The notes under the pieces were generated by a model. It searched no databases and was not told where the DNA came from. It saw only the letters and a program-made list of their open reading frames with translations. From an uncultured Lysobacterales bacterium (GTDB lineage Bacteria > Pseudomonadota > Gammaproteobacteria > Xanthomonadales > SZUA-36), in the NCBI GenBank assembly GCA_937974465.1, contig CALJWY010000273.1, positions 1-5,667 on the forward strand: a stretch of 5,667 nucleotides of DNA, written 5' to 3'. A program made the position numbers and the translations under genes. This document shows, piece by piece, positions 1-5,149 of the stretch (within the stretch, counting starts at the first letter, position 1; each line of letters begins with the position of its first letter).

Positions 1-521
1 TCCTTAACCAAAACGACACCCAGGGCCATCATCAGCATAGATCCGACACCAAAAATTGCTCCCTTTTTTAGTTGCAGGGAATCAACAGTTGCGTGATGCA
101 CACGCCAGGTCACCAACAGAACACCCGAAATCACCAGGAAAAACCCTAGCCATTGCCATGGGACCATTCTTTCAGCAAGAAAAACCGTGGACAGCAGGAT
201 AACAAACGGACTGAATAAACTGGATACGATACCGGTGCGGCTCGCACCCATCAGGTTCAGGGCCCTGAGATACCAGGTATCCGCCACGGCAATGCCAATC
301 ACGCCTGAAACAAAGACAATTGCAAATTCGGCCATGGAATAAGCGGGTAATTCATAACCATGAAACAGGGCTATGGTTGGCACCAATAACAGTAATGCCA
401 GGCAATTCTTGAACAGGTTTAGCTCGAACGCAGGCAGGGTGTTCCCCGCCCGTTTCATAAGAATGACAGCCAGTGCCCATACCAGCGCACTTGCGAGCGA
501 AAATATTTCACCCCAACCCAT
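1..521 (-). CDS. DMT-superfamily permease (EamA domain), partial
   Basis: This is the N-terminal 173 residues of an inner-membrane permease of the drug/metabolite transporter superfamily; the C-terminal part lies beyond the left edge. The start ATG is fixed because an in-frame TAA lies one codon upstream of it, and an AGGGAC Shine-Dalgarno sits 9 nt away (531-536). The visible protein is mostly hydrophobic helices, at about residues 5-22, 38-54, 66-81, 98-115, 123-139 and 155-172. The first EamA repeat covers about residues 2-139. Its typical signatures are the ALVWA helix start, the ADTWYLRAL segment (80-88) near the middle, and the LAERMVPWQWLG segment (115-126) before the fifth helix. A full family member has ten helices in two EamA repeats, so only the start of the second repeat is seen. 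The substrate cannot be inferred; family members export amino acids, metabolites or drugs. It lies 55 bp downstream of the cyclophilin gene on the same strand and may be co-transcribed with it. Confidence 0.88.
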   Translation of the reverse strand, partial: MGWGEIFSLASALVWALAVILMKRAGNTLPAFELNLFKNCLALLLLVPTIALFHGYELPAYSMAEFAIVFVSGVIGIAVADTWYLRALNLMGASRTGIVSSLFSPFVILLSTVFLAERMVPWQWLGFFLVISGVLLVTWRVHHATVDSLQLKKGAIFGVGSMLMMALGVVLVK

Positions 522-576
522 CGGTTATTTGTCCCTGACCGGAACGGCAGATACTTTCAAGCGCGGCAAAACCGTT

Positions 577-1185
577 TCATTCTTGCACACTGGCACGGAT
601 CAACATAACAGGAACCACCGGCACATCTTCGGCATCCAGGGCTTCGCTATAACCGGTTTCCACCTCGGCAATAGCCTCCAGAACTTCCATTCCGGATACG
701 ACAGAGCCAAATACCGTGTAACCCCAGTTACGTGGACTTGGGTTCAGGCTGGTGTTATTGCTCATATTGAAAAAAAACTGCCTGGTAGCGGAGTGCGGGT
801 CATCATAGCGCGCCATTGCGATGGAGCCGGGTGTATTCTGCAAACCGTTGCCGGATTCGTTGAGGATATTCTCATGCAGGGTTTTCTCTTCGATTTCCTT
901 GCTGTAACCACCCCCCTGCACCACAAAGCCCGGCATGACGCGGTGAAATATCGTCCCATCGTATTCACCCTCCAGCACGTAGCGCAAAAAATTGTTGGAG
1001 CTGATGGGTGCACGCATACGGTTGAGCTCCACTTCGATATCTCCCATGCTCGTCTCGATCTTAACAATGGGAAACAGGTTGTCCGGAATCATTTCAGGCG
1101 GAAAACAGTCCTTGTCGACAGACCAGCCAACCATTGGAACCAGCAGCAAAAGTGAAACCAGGGGAAATAAGAACTTTCTAATCAT
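577..1185 (-). CDS. Exported cyclophilin-type peptidyl-prolyl cis-trans isomerase
   Basis: This enzyme catalyses cis-trans isomerisation of peptide bonds before proline, here probably in the periplasm. The 202-residue protein starts with a signal peptide: Arg3-Lys4, a hydrophobic core at about 5-20, and a likely cleavage site after Ser22. The cyclophilin domain covers about residues 40-199. It shows FHRVMPGFVVQGGG (80-93), with the catalytic-type Arg82 and Gln90, then SIAMAR (121-126), PHSATRQFFFN (130-140) and GYTVFGSVVSGMEV (155-168). These match the core blocks of the PpiA/PpiB family in order and spacing, and the length suits a single-domain exported cyclophilin. The ATG has a GGAG site about 5-9 nt upstream. 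The gene is transcribed away from the peroxiredoxin-like gene across a 113-bp spacer, and the permease gene follows it. I do not assign ppiA or ppiB, because the domain resembles PpiB-type short cyclophilins while carrying a signal peptide. The family call is very secure. Confidence 0.96.
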   Translation of the reverse strand: MIRKFLFPLVSLLLLVPMVGWSVDKDCFPPEMIPDNLFPIVKIETSMGDIEVELNRMRAPISSNNFLRYVLEGEYDGTIFHRVMPGFVVQGGGYSKEIEEKTLHENILNESGNGLQNTPGSIAMARYDDPHSATRQFFFNMSNNTSLNPSPRNWGYTVFGSVVSGMEVLEAIAEVETGYSEALDAEDVPVVPVMLIRASVQE

Positions 1186-1205
1186 GGATACTCTCCGTTT
1201 GTGCC

Positions 1206-1235
1206 TGAACAGCCATGCCAGTCAAGCGCTATACT
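1206..1235 (+). promoter_or_regulatory. Possible promoter for the peroxiredoxin-like gene
   Basis: A sigma70-like pair reads towards the gene that starts at 1299: TGAACA at 1206-1211 (4 of 6 to consensus) and TATACT at 1230-1235 (5 of 6), with an 18-bp spacer. It would give a leader of about 55 nt. A small inverted repeat, CCTTG-C-CAAGG, lies at 1238-1248 near the predicted transcript start and could be an operator. This is a by-eye match only. Confidence 0.35.
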
Positions 1236-1283
1236 AACCTTGCCAAGGCCATTTAAACCATTGGGGTATTTTCACATGTCACC

Positions 1284-1289
1284 AGGGAG
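1284..1289 (+). promoter_or_regulatory. Ribosome binding site supporting a TTG start
   Basis: AGGGAG lies 9 nt before the TTG at 1299. The open frame begins after a TAA at 1254-1256 and contains no in-frame ATG or GTG before 1299. This site therefore decides in favour of the TTG. Confidence 0.6.
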
Positions 1290-1298
1290 TTCACCACA

Positions 1299-2150
1299 TT
1301 GAACTTGCTCAAATCCATATTTATCAGCGCATTCATTGGCTGGTTAGCCGTGATAAGTGGTTCCGCCCTTATCCAGCTAAGCAGCGGATCCGAACCATTG
1401 CTTTCCTGGCTTGGCCTGTCACTCGCGGCGCTTCCCCCACTGTTTTTTTTCATCAAGGCTTTTCTCGCCAGTTCGCCTCGAACGGCCAGGCATCCTGTCG
1501 AGGTCAGCGTGCCCAGCGCCCTTGGGCTCGCTATTACCATGGCGGTCTCTTATCGCTATGGCGAGGCGGCCGGCAATTTGCACGTTTGGGCGGGTATCAC
1601 GGTCCTGGGCTGGTTTACCTATCTACGCTGGTATTCGGTGTTCAGCCATCGCAATGCCGAAGCGCTTAAGACGGGTAACATACTGCCAGACTTCAGGCTC
1701 GAATCATTGGATGGTCATGTCGTTTCCTCAGAGAGCTTCAAGGCCAAGCCCCACCTGCTGCTTTTTTACCGTGGCAACTGGTGTCCATTTTGCACCGCAC
1801 AAATTAAAGAGCTTGCAAATGCCTATCAAAGACTCGAGAAGCTTGGTCTTTCGATAGTATTGATCAGCCCCCAGTCCATTAGGAAAAACCAGTCGCTTGC
1901 TGATCGTATTGAAGCACCGATGACATTTTTAAGGGACAGGAATAATTTAGCCGCCAGGCAATTGGGCATCTTGCACGAATGGGGCACACCCATGGGCTTG
2001 CAGTTGCTTGGCTACCAGTCAGATACGGTCATGCCCACTATCGTATTGACCAATGCGCTGGGCGAGATCGTCTTCACCGATCAAACGGATAATTACCGTG
2101 TCAGACCTGAACCCGAAGTGTTCGAGGCATTGCTAAAAGCAACCCGGTAG
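1299..2150 (+). CDS. Membrane-anchored peroxiredoxin-like protein (AhpC/TSA fold)
   Basis: This 283-residue protein joins a hydrophobic N-terminal half to a thioredoxin-fold domain. Four candidate membrane helices lie at about residues 6-27, 34-57, 69-85 and 94-112. The AhpC/TSA domain starts at about 126 (GNILPDFRLESLDG, 126-139), which is the usual opening of peroxiredoxin and TlpA-like domains. The redox motif RGNWCPFC (158-165) follows, with Cys162 as the probable attacking cysteine and Cys165 completing a CPFC pair. Later come an LRD block (residues 210-212, as in peroxiredoxin-like proteins) and a VMPT segment that should place the cis-proline near the active site. By the positive-inside rule, the loop around 61-65 and the segment 110-124 are basic and so cytoplasmic; with four helices the redox domain would face the cytoplasm. 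Likely roles are reduction of peroxides or of protein thiols in or at the inner membrane; the substrate is unknown. It stands alone as a plus-strand gene, with divergent and convergent neighbours. The start is TTG with a good ribosome site. Confidence 0.85.
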   Translation: MNLLKSIFISAFIGWLAVISGSALIQLSSGSEPLLSWLGLSLAALPPLFFFIKAFLASSPRTARHPVEVSVPSALGLAITMAVSYRYGEAAGNLHVWAGITVLGWFTYLRWYSVFSHRNAEALKTGNILPDFRLESLDGHVVSSESFKAKPHLLLFYRGNWCPFCTAQIKELANAYQRLEKLGLSIVLISPQSIRKNQSLADRIEAPMTFLRDRNNLAARQLGILHEWGTPMGLQLLGYQSDTVMPTIVLTNALGEIVFTDQTDNYRVRPEPEVFEALLKATR

Positions 2151-2167
2151 CCTGCGGCATTAAACAT

Positions 2168-2362
2168 TCAGTCCCTGACCGGGCCGGGCTCCTTTTTCTT
2201 TTTTGATCCGGATTGTGGCAAACGCCCTGCCTTGCGCAGGGCGTCCCGCAGAACATACTCGATCTGGGCATTCACACTTCGTAACTCATCGTCTGACCAT
2301 TGGCGCACAGCCTGCCAGACGTCTTCTCCAATACGCAGCGGAAATGCTTTTTTTGCAGCCAT
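2168..2362 (-). CDS. Small ribbon-helix-helix (Arc-like) DNA-binding protein
   Basis: This is a 64-residue protein. The opening KKAFPLRI (4-11) fits the DNA-contacting beta strand of a ribbon-helix-helix fold. Helix A follows at about 12-23 (GEDVWQAVRQWS) and helix B at about 28-45, with the RSVNAQIEYVLRDAL stretch typical of Arc-like regulators. The tail is basic and probably disordered, with four lysines in a row (KKKK). Proteins of this fold dimerise and bind paired half-sites in DNA, usually as repressors. It begins 12 bp after the stop of the SPFH gene and has only a weak ribosome site, so it is probably translated by coupling from that gene. No toxin gene is adjacent, which argues against reading it as an ordinary antitoxin. 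From memory, similar small Arc-like genes accompany SPFH genes in other proteobacteria; that association needs a neighbourhood search. Self-regulation of this two-gene unit is my inference. Confidence 0.85.
   Translation of the reverse strand: MAAKKAFPLRIGEDVWQAVRQWSDDELRSVNAQIEYVLRDALRKAGRLPQSGSKKKKEPGPVRD
2222..2244. repeat. Perfect 9-bp inverted repeat inside the ribbon-helix-helix gene
   Basis: ACGCCCTGC (2222-2230) and GCAGGGCGT (2236-2244) are exact reverse complements around a 5-nt loop. The repeat lies in the codons for the end of helix B and the following linker. Neither strand has a run of T directly after it, so it is not a standard intrinsic terminator. It could still fold in transcripts from either of the convergent genes. 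Confidence 0.5.
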
Positions 2363-2374
2363 CTGTATCGCTAA

Positions 2375-3244
2375 TCAGTTATACAAGGAGCCGGTATTCA
2401 GCACAGGCTGTGCGTTTTCCTCACCACACAGAACAACCAGCAGGTTGCTGACCATGGCAGCCTTGCGCTCATCATCCAGTTCGATGACATCCTGTTTTTT
2501 CAGCTCATCAAGTGCCATCTTCACCATCCCCACCGCGCCATCGACGATTTGCCGCCTTGCAGCAACGATCGCCTGCGCCTGCTGCCGTTTAAGCATGGCA
2601 CTGGCTATTTCCGGTGCATATGCCAAGTGGCTGATACGGGCCTCGATAACCTCGACCCCTGCTTTTTCAAGACGATCCTGAACCTCGGTTTTAAGCTCAT
2701 CTGCAATCTGTTGGGGACTGCTTCGCAACGCGACCTGGTCTGCGCTGTGTGACTCGTACGGGTAAGTCGTTGCCAGGTTTCGCACAGCGGCTTCGGACTG
2801 TATCTCCACGAAACTGATGTAGTCATCCACCTCGAACACAGCCTCGGCAGAATCCACTACCTTCCAGACCACCACCGCGGCTATTTCTATGGGGTTTCCA
2901 GAACTGTCATTGACCTTGAGCGTATCACAGTCAAAATTTCGTACCCGCAGCGACACAGCCTTTTTGGCATAGAAAGGATTGGCCCAACGCAGACCGGTAT
3001 CCCGGGCGCTACCGACATAGGTACCGAACAGGGTCATGACCCTGGCCTGGTTGGGATGCACCATGAAAAACCCCAACAGACACACGATCAAAACAAGCCC
3101 GACAACGACGCTACCTATAATCTGGTAAACACTCTGTGAATTAACGGCGTTATAAAACCACCATCCATTTGCTATCAACAAGGCGGGCAACACAACAACG
3201 GCCAGGTAACCCGATGGATATTTGCGAGTAATCTCTTTAATCAT
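2375..3244 (-). CDS. SPFH/band-7 domain membrane protein (stomatin/flotillin-like)
   Basis: This 289-residue inner-membrane protein belongs to the SPFH (stomatin, prohibitin, flotillin, HflK/C) superfamily, whose members oligomerise into membrane scaffolds. Two hydrophobic helices lie at about residues 12-31 and 40-61. They are followed at once by the SPFH domain opening, FFMVHPNQARVMTLFGTYVG (59-78), then the RDTGLRWANPFY block (81-92). The domain runs through a region of beta strands and ends in a long helical segment rich in Ala, Gln, Lys and Arg (AMLKRQQAQAIVAARRQIVD), as expected for oligomerising SPFH proteins. The C-terminus closes with MVSNLLVVLCGEENAQPVLN. The start at 3244 is chosen because a full AAGGAG site lies 7 nt upstream. 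An ATG seven codons earlier (3265) would put that site inside the gene and lacks a comparable one of its own. There is no NfeD-type partner gene next to it. The downstream partner is the ribbon-helix-helix gene. The specific function is unknown; a role in membrane organisation or stress is the family expectation. Confidence 0.93.
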   Translation of the reverse strand: MIKEITRKYPSGYLAVVVLPALLIANGWWFYNAVNSQSVYQIIGSVVVGLVLIVCLLGFFMVHPNQARVMTLFGTYVGSARDTGLRWANPFYAKKAVSLRVRNFDCDTLKVNDSSGNPIEIAAVVVWKVVDSAEAVFEVDDYISFVEIQSEAAVRNLATTYPYESHSADQVALRSSPQQIADELKTEVQDRLEKAGVEVIEARISHLAYAPEIASAMLKRQQAQAIVAARRQIVDGAVGMVKMALDELKKQDVIELDDERKAAMVSNLLVVLCGEENAQPVLNTGSLYN

Positions 3245-3251
3245 GTCTTGG

Positions 3252-3257
3252 CTCCTT
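3252..3257 (-). promoter_or_regulatory. Ribosome binding site fixing the SPFH start
   Basis: Read on the minus strand this is AAGGAG, 7 nt before the ATG at 3244. It favours that ATG over the in-frame ATG at 3265. Confidence 0.75.
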
Positions 3258-3258
3258 G

Positions 3259-3278
3259 ATATCATTTAAATATCATTT
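3259..3278. repeat. Tandem direct repeat with 11-bp period, possible operator
   Basis: ATATCATTT occurs at 3259-3267 and again at 3270-3278, so the copies are offset by 11 bp, about one helical turn. An 8-bp palindrome, ATTTAAAT, spans the junction (3264-3271). The pair overlaps the -10 region and the likely transcript start of the SPFH gene, a position suited to repression. Paired half-sites one turn apart suit a ribbon-helix-helix regulator such as the one encoded in this unit. The repeat itself is seen directly; the operator role is inferred. Confidence 0.45.
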
Positions 3279-3302
3279 TAATACTCCTATACTAAAAATC
3301 AA
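3275..3302 (-). promoter_or_regulatory. Possible promoter of the SPFH / ribbon-helix-helix unit
   Basis: On the minus strand TTGATT (3302-3297, 4 of 6 to consensus) and TAAAAT (3280-3275, 5 of 6) are separated by 16 bp. The transcript would begin at about 3268, giving a short leader of roughly 24 nt that carries the AAGGAG site. The region is AT-rich compared with the flanking genes. TATA-like alternatives a few bases upstream cannot be excluded. Confidence 0.4.
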
Positions 3303-3336
3303 TAGGCCTGAAGTCACCCCTCCCGGCAATATCAAA

Positions 3337-3367
3337 TTGACCATGGATGGCACTTTCGACATATAAT
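3337..3367 (+). promoter_or_regulatory. Sigma70-type promoter of the barrel / DKFGHF unit
   Basis: TTGACC (3337-3342, 5 of 6) and a perfect TATAAT (3362-3367) are separated by 19 bp, slightly longer than ideal. The transcript would begin at about 3374, leaving a leader of about 26 nt with a GGAG site at 3390-3393, 6 nt before the ATG at 3400. This is the best-looking promoter in the window. Confidence 0.6.
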
Positions 3368-3399
3368 CTGTCAAGGCTTAAAACAATCTGGAGATAATA

Positions 3400-4176
3400 A
3401 TGCGCAGCCTATTCGTCTTACTTGCTCTTTTTTTGCCCCTAACAGCGTCTGCTGATTCCGCCCTGCCCTTTGGCAAAGACCTGGTCGGTGACCGCGAACT
3501 TCCGCGTCCATGGGGAATTGGTGTTGACTTCTACACGATGGATCAGGATTACGACATCAAGAGCCTGACCTTCGCCCTGCCCGGTGTTTCATTGGGAGAT
3601 CCCTCTCAGATCAAGGTCTCCAATGACGTGGTTCATTTTGATATCCAGGCAGATGTCTGGTTATTTCCATTCATGAATGTTTTTGCAGTACTGGGCAAAG
3701 TGAATATCGATACCATGGTCGATTTCAGCCAGGCGGATATCACGGGCCTGCCGTTTGACCTGGGTACGCTGCCGGTGGAAATTAAGGGTGAGGTTTACGG
3801 TGGCGGCTTTACGCTCGCGTACGGCACTGAGAACTGGTTTACCTCGGCCACGACCTCCTACACAAAAACCAGCACCAGCGGCGATCTTAAATCATCGGTT
3901 AAATCACTATCCGTTCAGCCACGCATCGGGCTATTAAGGAATAACTGGCGGGTCTGGGCAGGTGGCATGTACCTGGATACCGATGAAACACACAGTGGCA
4001 TATTCGAACTCCCATTTATTGGAGGTGTACCATTTGATATCGAACTTGCGACCAAGGATTCATGGAATTACACAGCCGGCATTGGACATGTATTTAATGA
4101 TCGTGCCAACCTGAGCCTGGAAATTGGTTTTGGAGCCCGCAAACATACCTTGTTCAATCTTAATGTACGGTTCTGA
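3400..4176 (+). CDS. Predicted outer-membrane beta-barrel protein, function unknown
   Basis: This is a 258-residue exported protein. It has a signal peptide (Arg2, hydrophobic core 4-14, cleavage likely after Ala18 in the ASA motif). The mature part has no hydrophobic helix and is built of alternating polar and apolar residues, as in membrane beta strands. Clear examples are about 37-46, 77-88, 93-103, 126-143, 145-155, 168-179, 183-192, 220-230, 236-245 and 250-258. That suggests roughly ten strands in a small barrel. The protein ends in FNLNVRF, with a C-terminal Phe and aromatic or apolar residues at alternating positions, the usual recognition signal for the BAM assembly machine. A distinctive segment is DVWLFPFMNVFAVLGKV (85-101). 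I do not recognise the family and assign no substrate; it could be a small porin-like channel, an enzyme barrel or a structural protein. It is the first gene of a two-gene unit, and the next gene starts 9 bp after its stop. Confidence 0.82.
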   Translation: MRSLFVLLALFLPLTASADSALPFGKDLVGDRELPRPWGIGVDFYTMDQDYDIKSLTFALPGVSLGDPSQIKVSNDVVHFDIQADVWLFPFMNVFAVLGKVNIDTMVDFSQADITGLPFDLGTLPVEIKGEVYGGGFTLAYGTENWFTSATTSYTKTSTSGDLKSSVKSLSVQPRIGLLRNNWRVWAGGMYLDTDETHSGIFELPFIGGVPFDIELATKDSWNYTAGIGHVFNDRANLSLEIGFGARKHTLFNLNVRF

Positions 4177-4185
4177 AAAACCTGA

Positions 4186-5133
4186 ATGCGTCTCTCGTTT
4201 TTTCCTGCACTTTTCCTGTTAATCATAGCCCCGTCTCCGGGCGGGGCATATGAGACCGACCAGTTTAACAATCGCCTGCAACCCATCGCAGATTCATCTG
4301 CACTCATGAATCGACAGGTGACCCTGGCCATCGCAAACAGTATTACCAGTTGGCAAGGCCCCCGCGATGATATGAAAGTTGTCAATGGCATTTACAACAA
4401 GATCGGCGGCAGACACTGGGTAGACAAGCTGGAACGGTTTGCGATGGATTCCGTCGACATCGAAAAACTGGATACGCCGTCGCATGATTCCATTTATAGC
4501 GGCCACCCAATTTGGGCAACTCGCGTTGCTGCATTATTTGGTGTGGGACCAACCTTAAGAATCAATGACACACTTGTTGGAACCGACAAGTTTGGGCATT
4601 TTCTTTCGCAGGGCCGAAAATTCTACCGTCGCTGGTTAAAGGTGGAAAACGAGAGCCGGGCGGCTGAGCAATCTGCCTTCACCGAAAGGGCCCTGTTTGG
4701 CCAGATGAGTACCGGCTCATATTCAAACGCCGATTTGGTGGCCAATTATGAGGGTTACCGGTTTTACCGTAGTCTTTTCGAAGACAATATCATTGATGGT
4801 AAACCGGCAATATTGTCCTGGGAAAATGACCATTGGATCATGCAAAGACCATTCGAATGGGCAGATCACATCAATGATTACTGGGATGAAGCGCTCAACA
4901 TCAACCATTTTGACAAGGTGCTGTATCCGCACATGAAACAACGCCTGCTCACATTTTGTGATGACTATTTGAAAGCACCGGAGCTGTTTGAAATCAATGA
5001 TGAAGATGTGTTGATGCAGCGCTATCAAGACATTCAACTGCGAGACACATCAGAATTGAGACTCAATGCCCTGTGTGTTGATGAGGATGCCACTCCCATT
5101 GCAACATCCGGAACTGTCAGCAGCAGACACTGA
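4186..5133 (+). CDS. Exported protein with DKFGHF motif, function unknown
   Basis: This is a 315-residue protein with a signal peptide: Arg2, hydrophobic core about 5-15, and cleavage likely after Ala21. There is no lipobox cysteine, so a soluble periplasmic or surface-associated product is expected. The mature protein looks mainly helical and rich in aromatic and charged residues. The most striking block is residues 119-150: GVGPTLRIND leads into GTDKFGHF (132-139), then QGRKFYRRW (142-150). A second block, STGSYSNADLVANYEGYRFY (175-194), follows. The conserved-looking Asp134, Lys135, His138, Asp183, Asn187 and Glu189 could form a catalytic or metal site, but this is inference. A D-K-x-x-H-F type motif also occurs in YfiM-like (DUF2279) envelope proteins; any relation would be remote. 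The start is 9 bp after the barrel gene stop with no clear ribosome site, so translational coupling is likely, and the two proteins may work together at the outer membrane. I cannot name the family with confidence. Confidence 0.8.
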   Translation: MRLSFFPALFLLIIAPSPGGAYETDQFNNRLQPIADSSALMNRQVTLAIANSITSWQGPRDDMKVVNGIYNKIGGRHWVDKLERFAMDSVDIEKLDTPSHDSIYSGHPIWATRVAALFGVGPTLRINDTLVGTDKFGHFLSQGRKFYRRWLKVENESRAAEQSAFTERALFGQMSTGSYSNADLVANYEGYRFYRSLFEDNIIDGKPAILSWENDHWIMQRPFEWADHINDYWDEALNINHFDKVLYPHMKQRLLTFCDDYLKAPELFEINDEDVLMQRYQDIQLRDTSELRLNALCVDEDATPIATSGTVSSRH

Positions 5134-5149
5134 GCAAATCAAACCTTGG

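Noticed and set aside
531..542. GTCCCTGACCGG, repeated at 2171-2182
   Set aside because: About one 12-bp match is expected by chance in a window of this size; the flanks do not match and the contexts differ.
556..566. TTCAAGCGCGG shared with 5646-5656, where it encodes the GNAT start region
   Set aside because: The match is 11 bp only, and no further acetyltransferase-like codons surround the copy at 556, so it is not a gene remnant.
373..1155. Long plus-strand open frame of 260 codons opposite the cyclophilin and permease genes
   Set aside because: The opposite strand encodes two well-conserved families across the same bases, and the plus-strand translation has no recognisable domain, signal or ribosome site. 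It is a shadow frame.
2193..2204. T-rich tract TTTTTCTTTTTT on the plus strand after a GC-rich stretch, resembling a terminator for the peroxiredoxin-like gene
   Set aside because: No stable stem can be drawn in the GC-rich stretch before it, and the tract is explained by lysine codons of the ribbon-helix-helix tail on the other strand.
2232..2681. Plus-strand open frame of 149 codons opposite the SPFH and ribbon-helix-helix genes
   Set aside because: Its Ser/Ala/Cys-rich translation is typical of an antisense shadow, and the minus strand carries clear SPFH and ribbon-helix-helix sequences.
3245..3265. Seven-codon N-terminal extension of the SPFH gene from an ATG at 3265
   Set aside because: The AAGGAG site at 3252-3257 would fall inside the gene, while it is ideally placed for the ATG at 3244.
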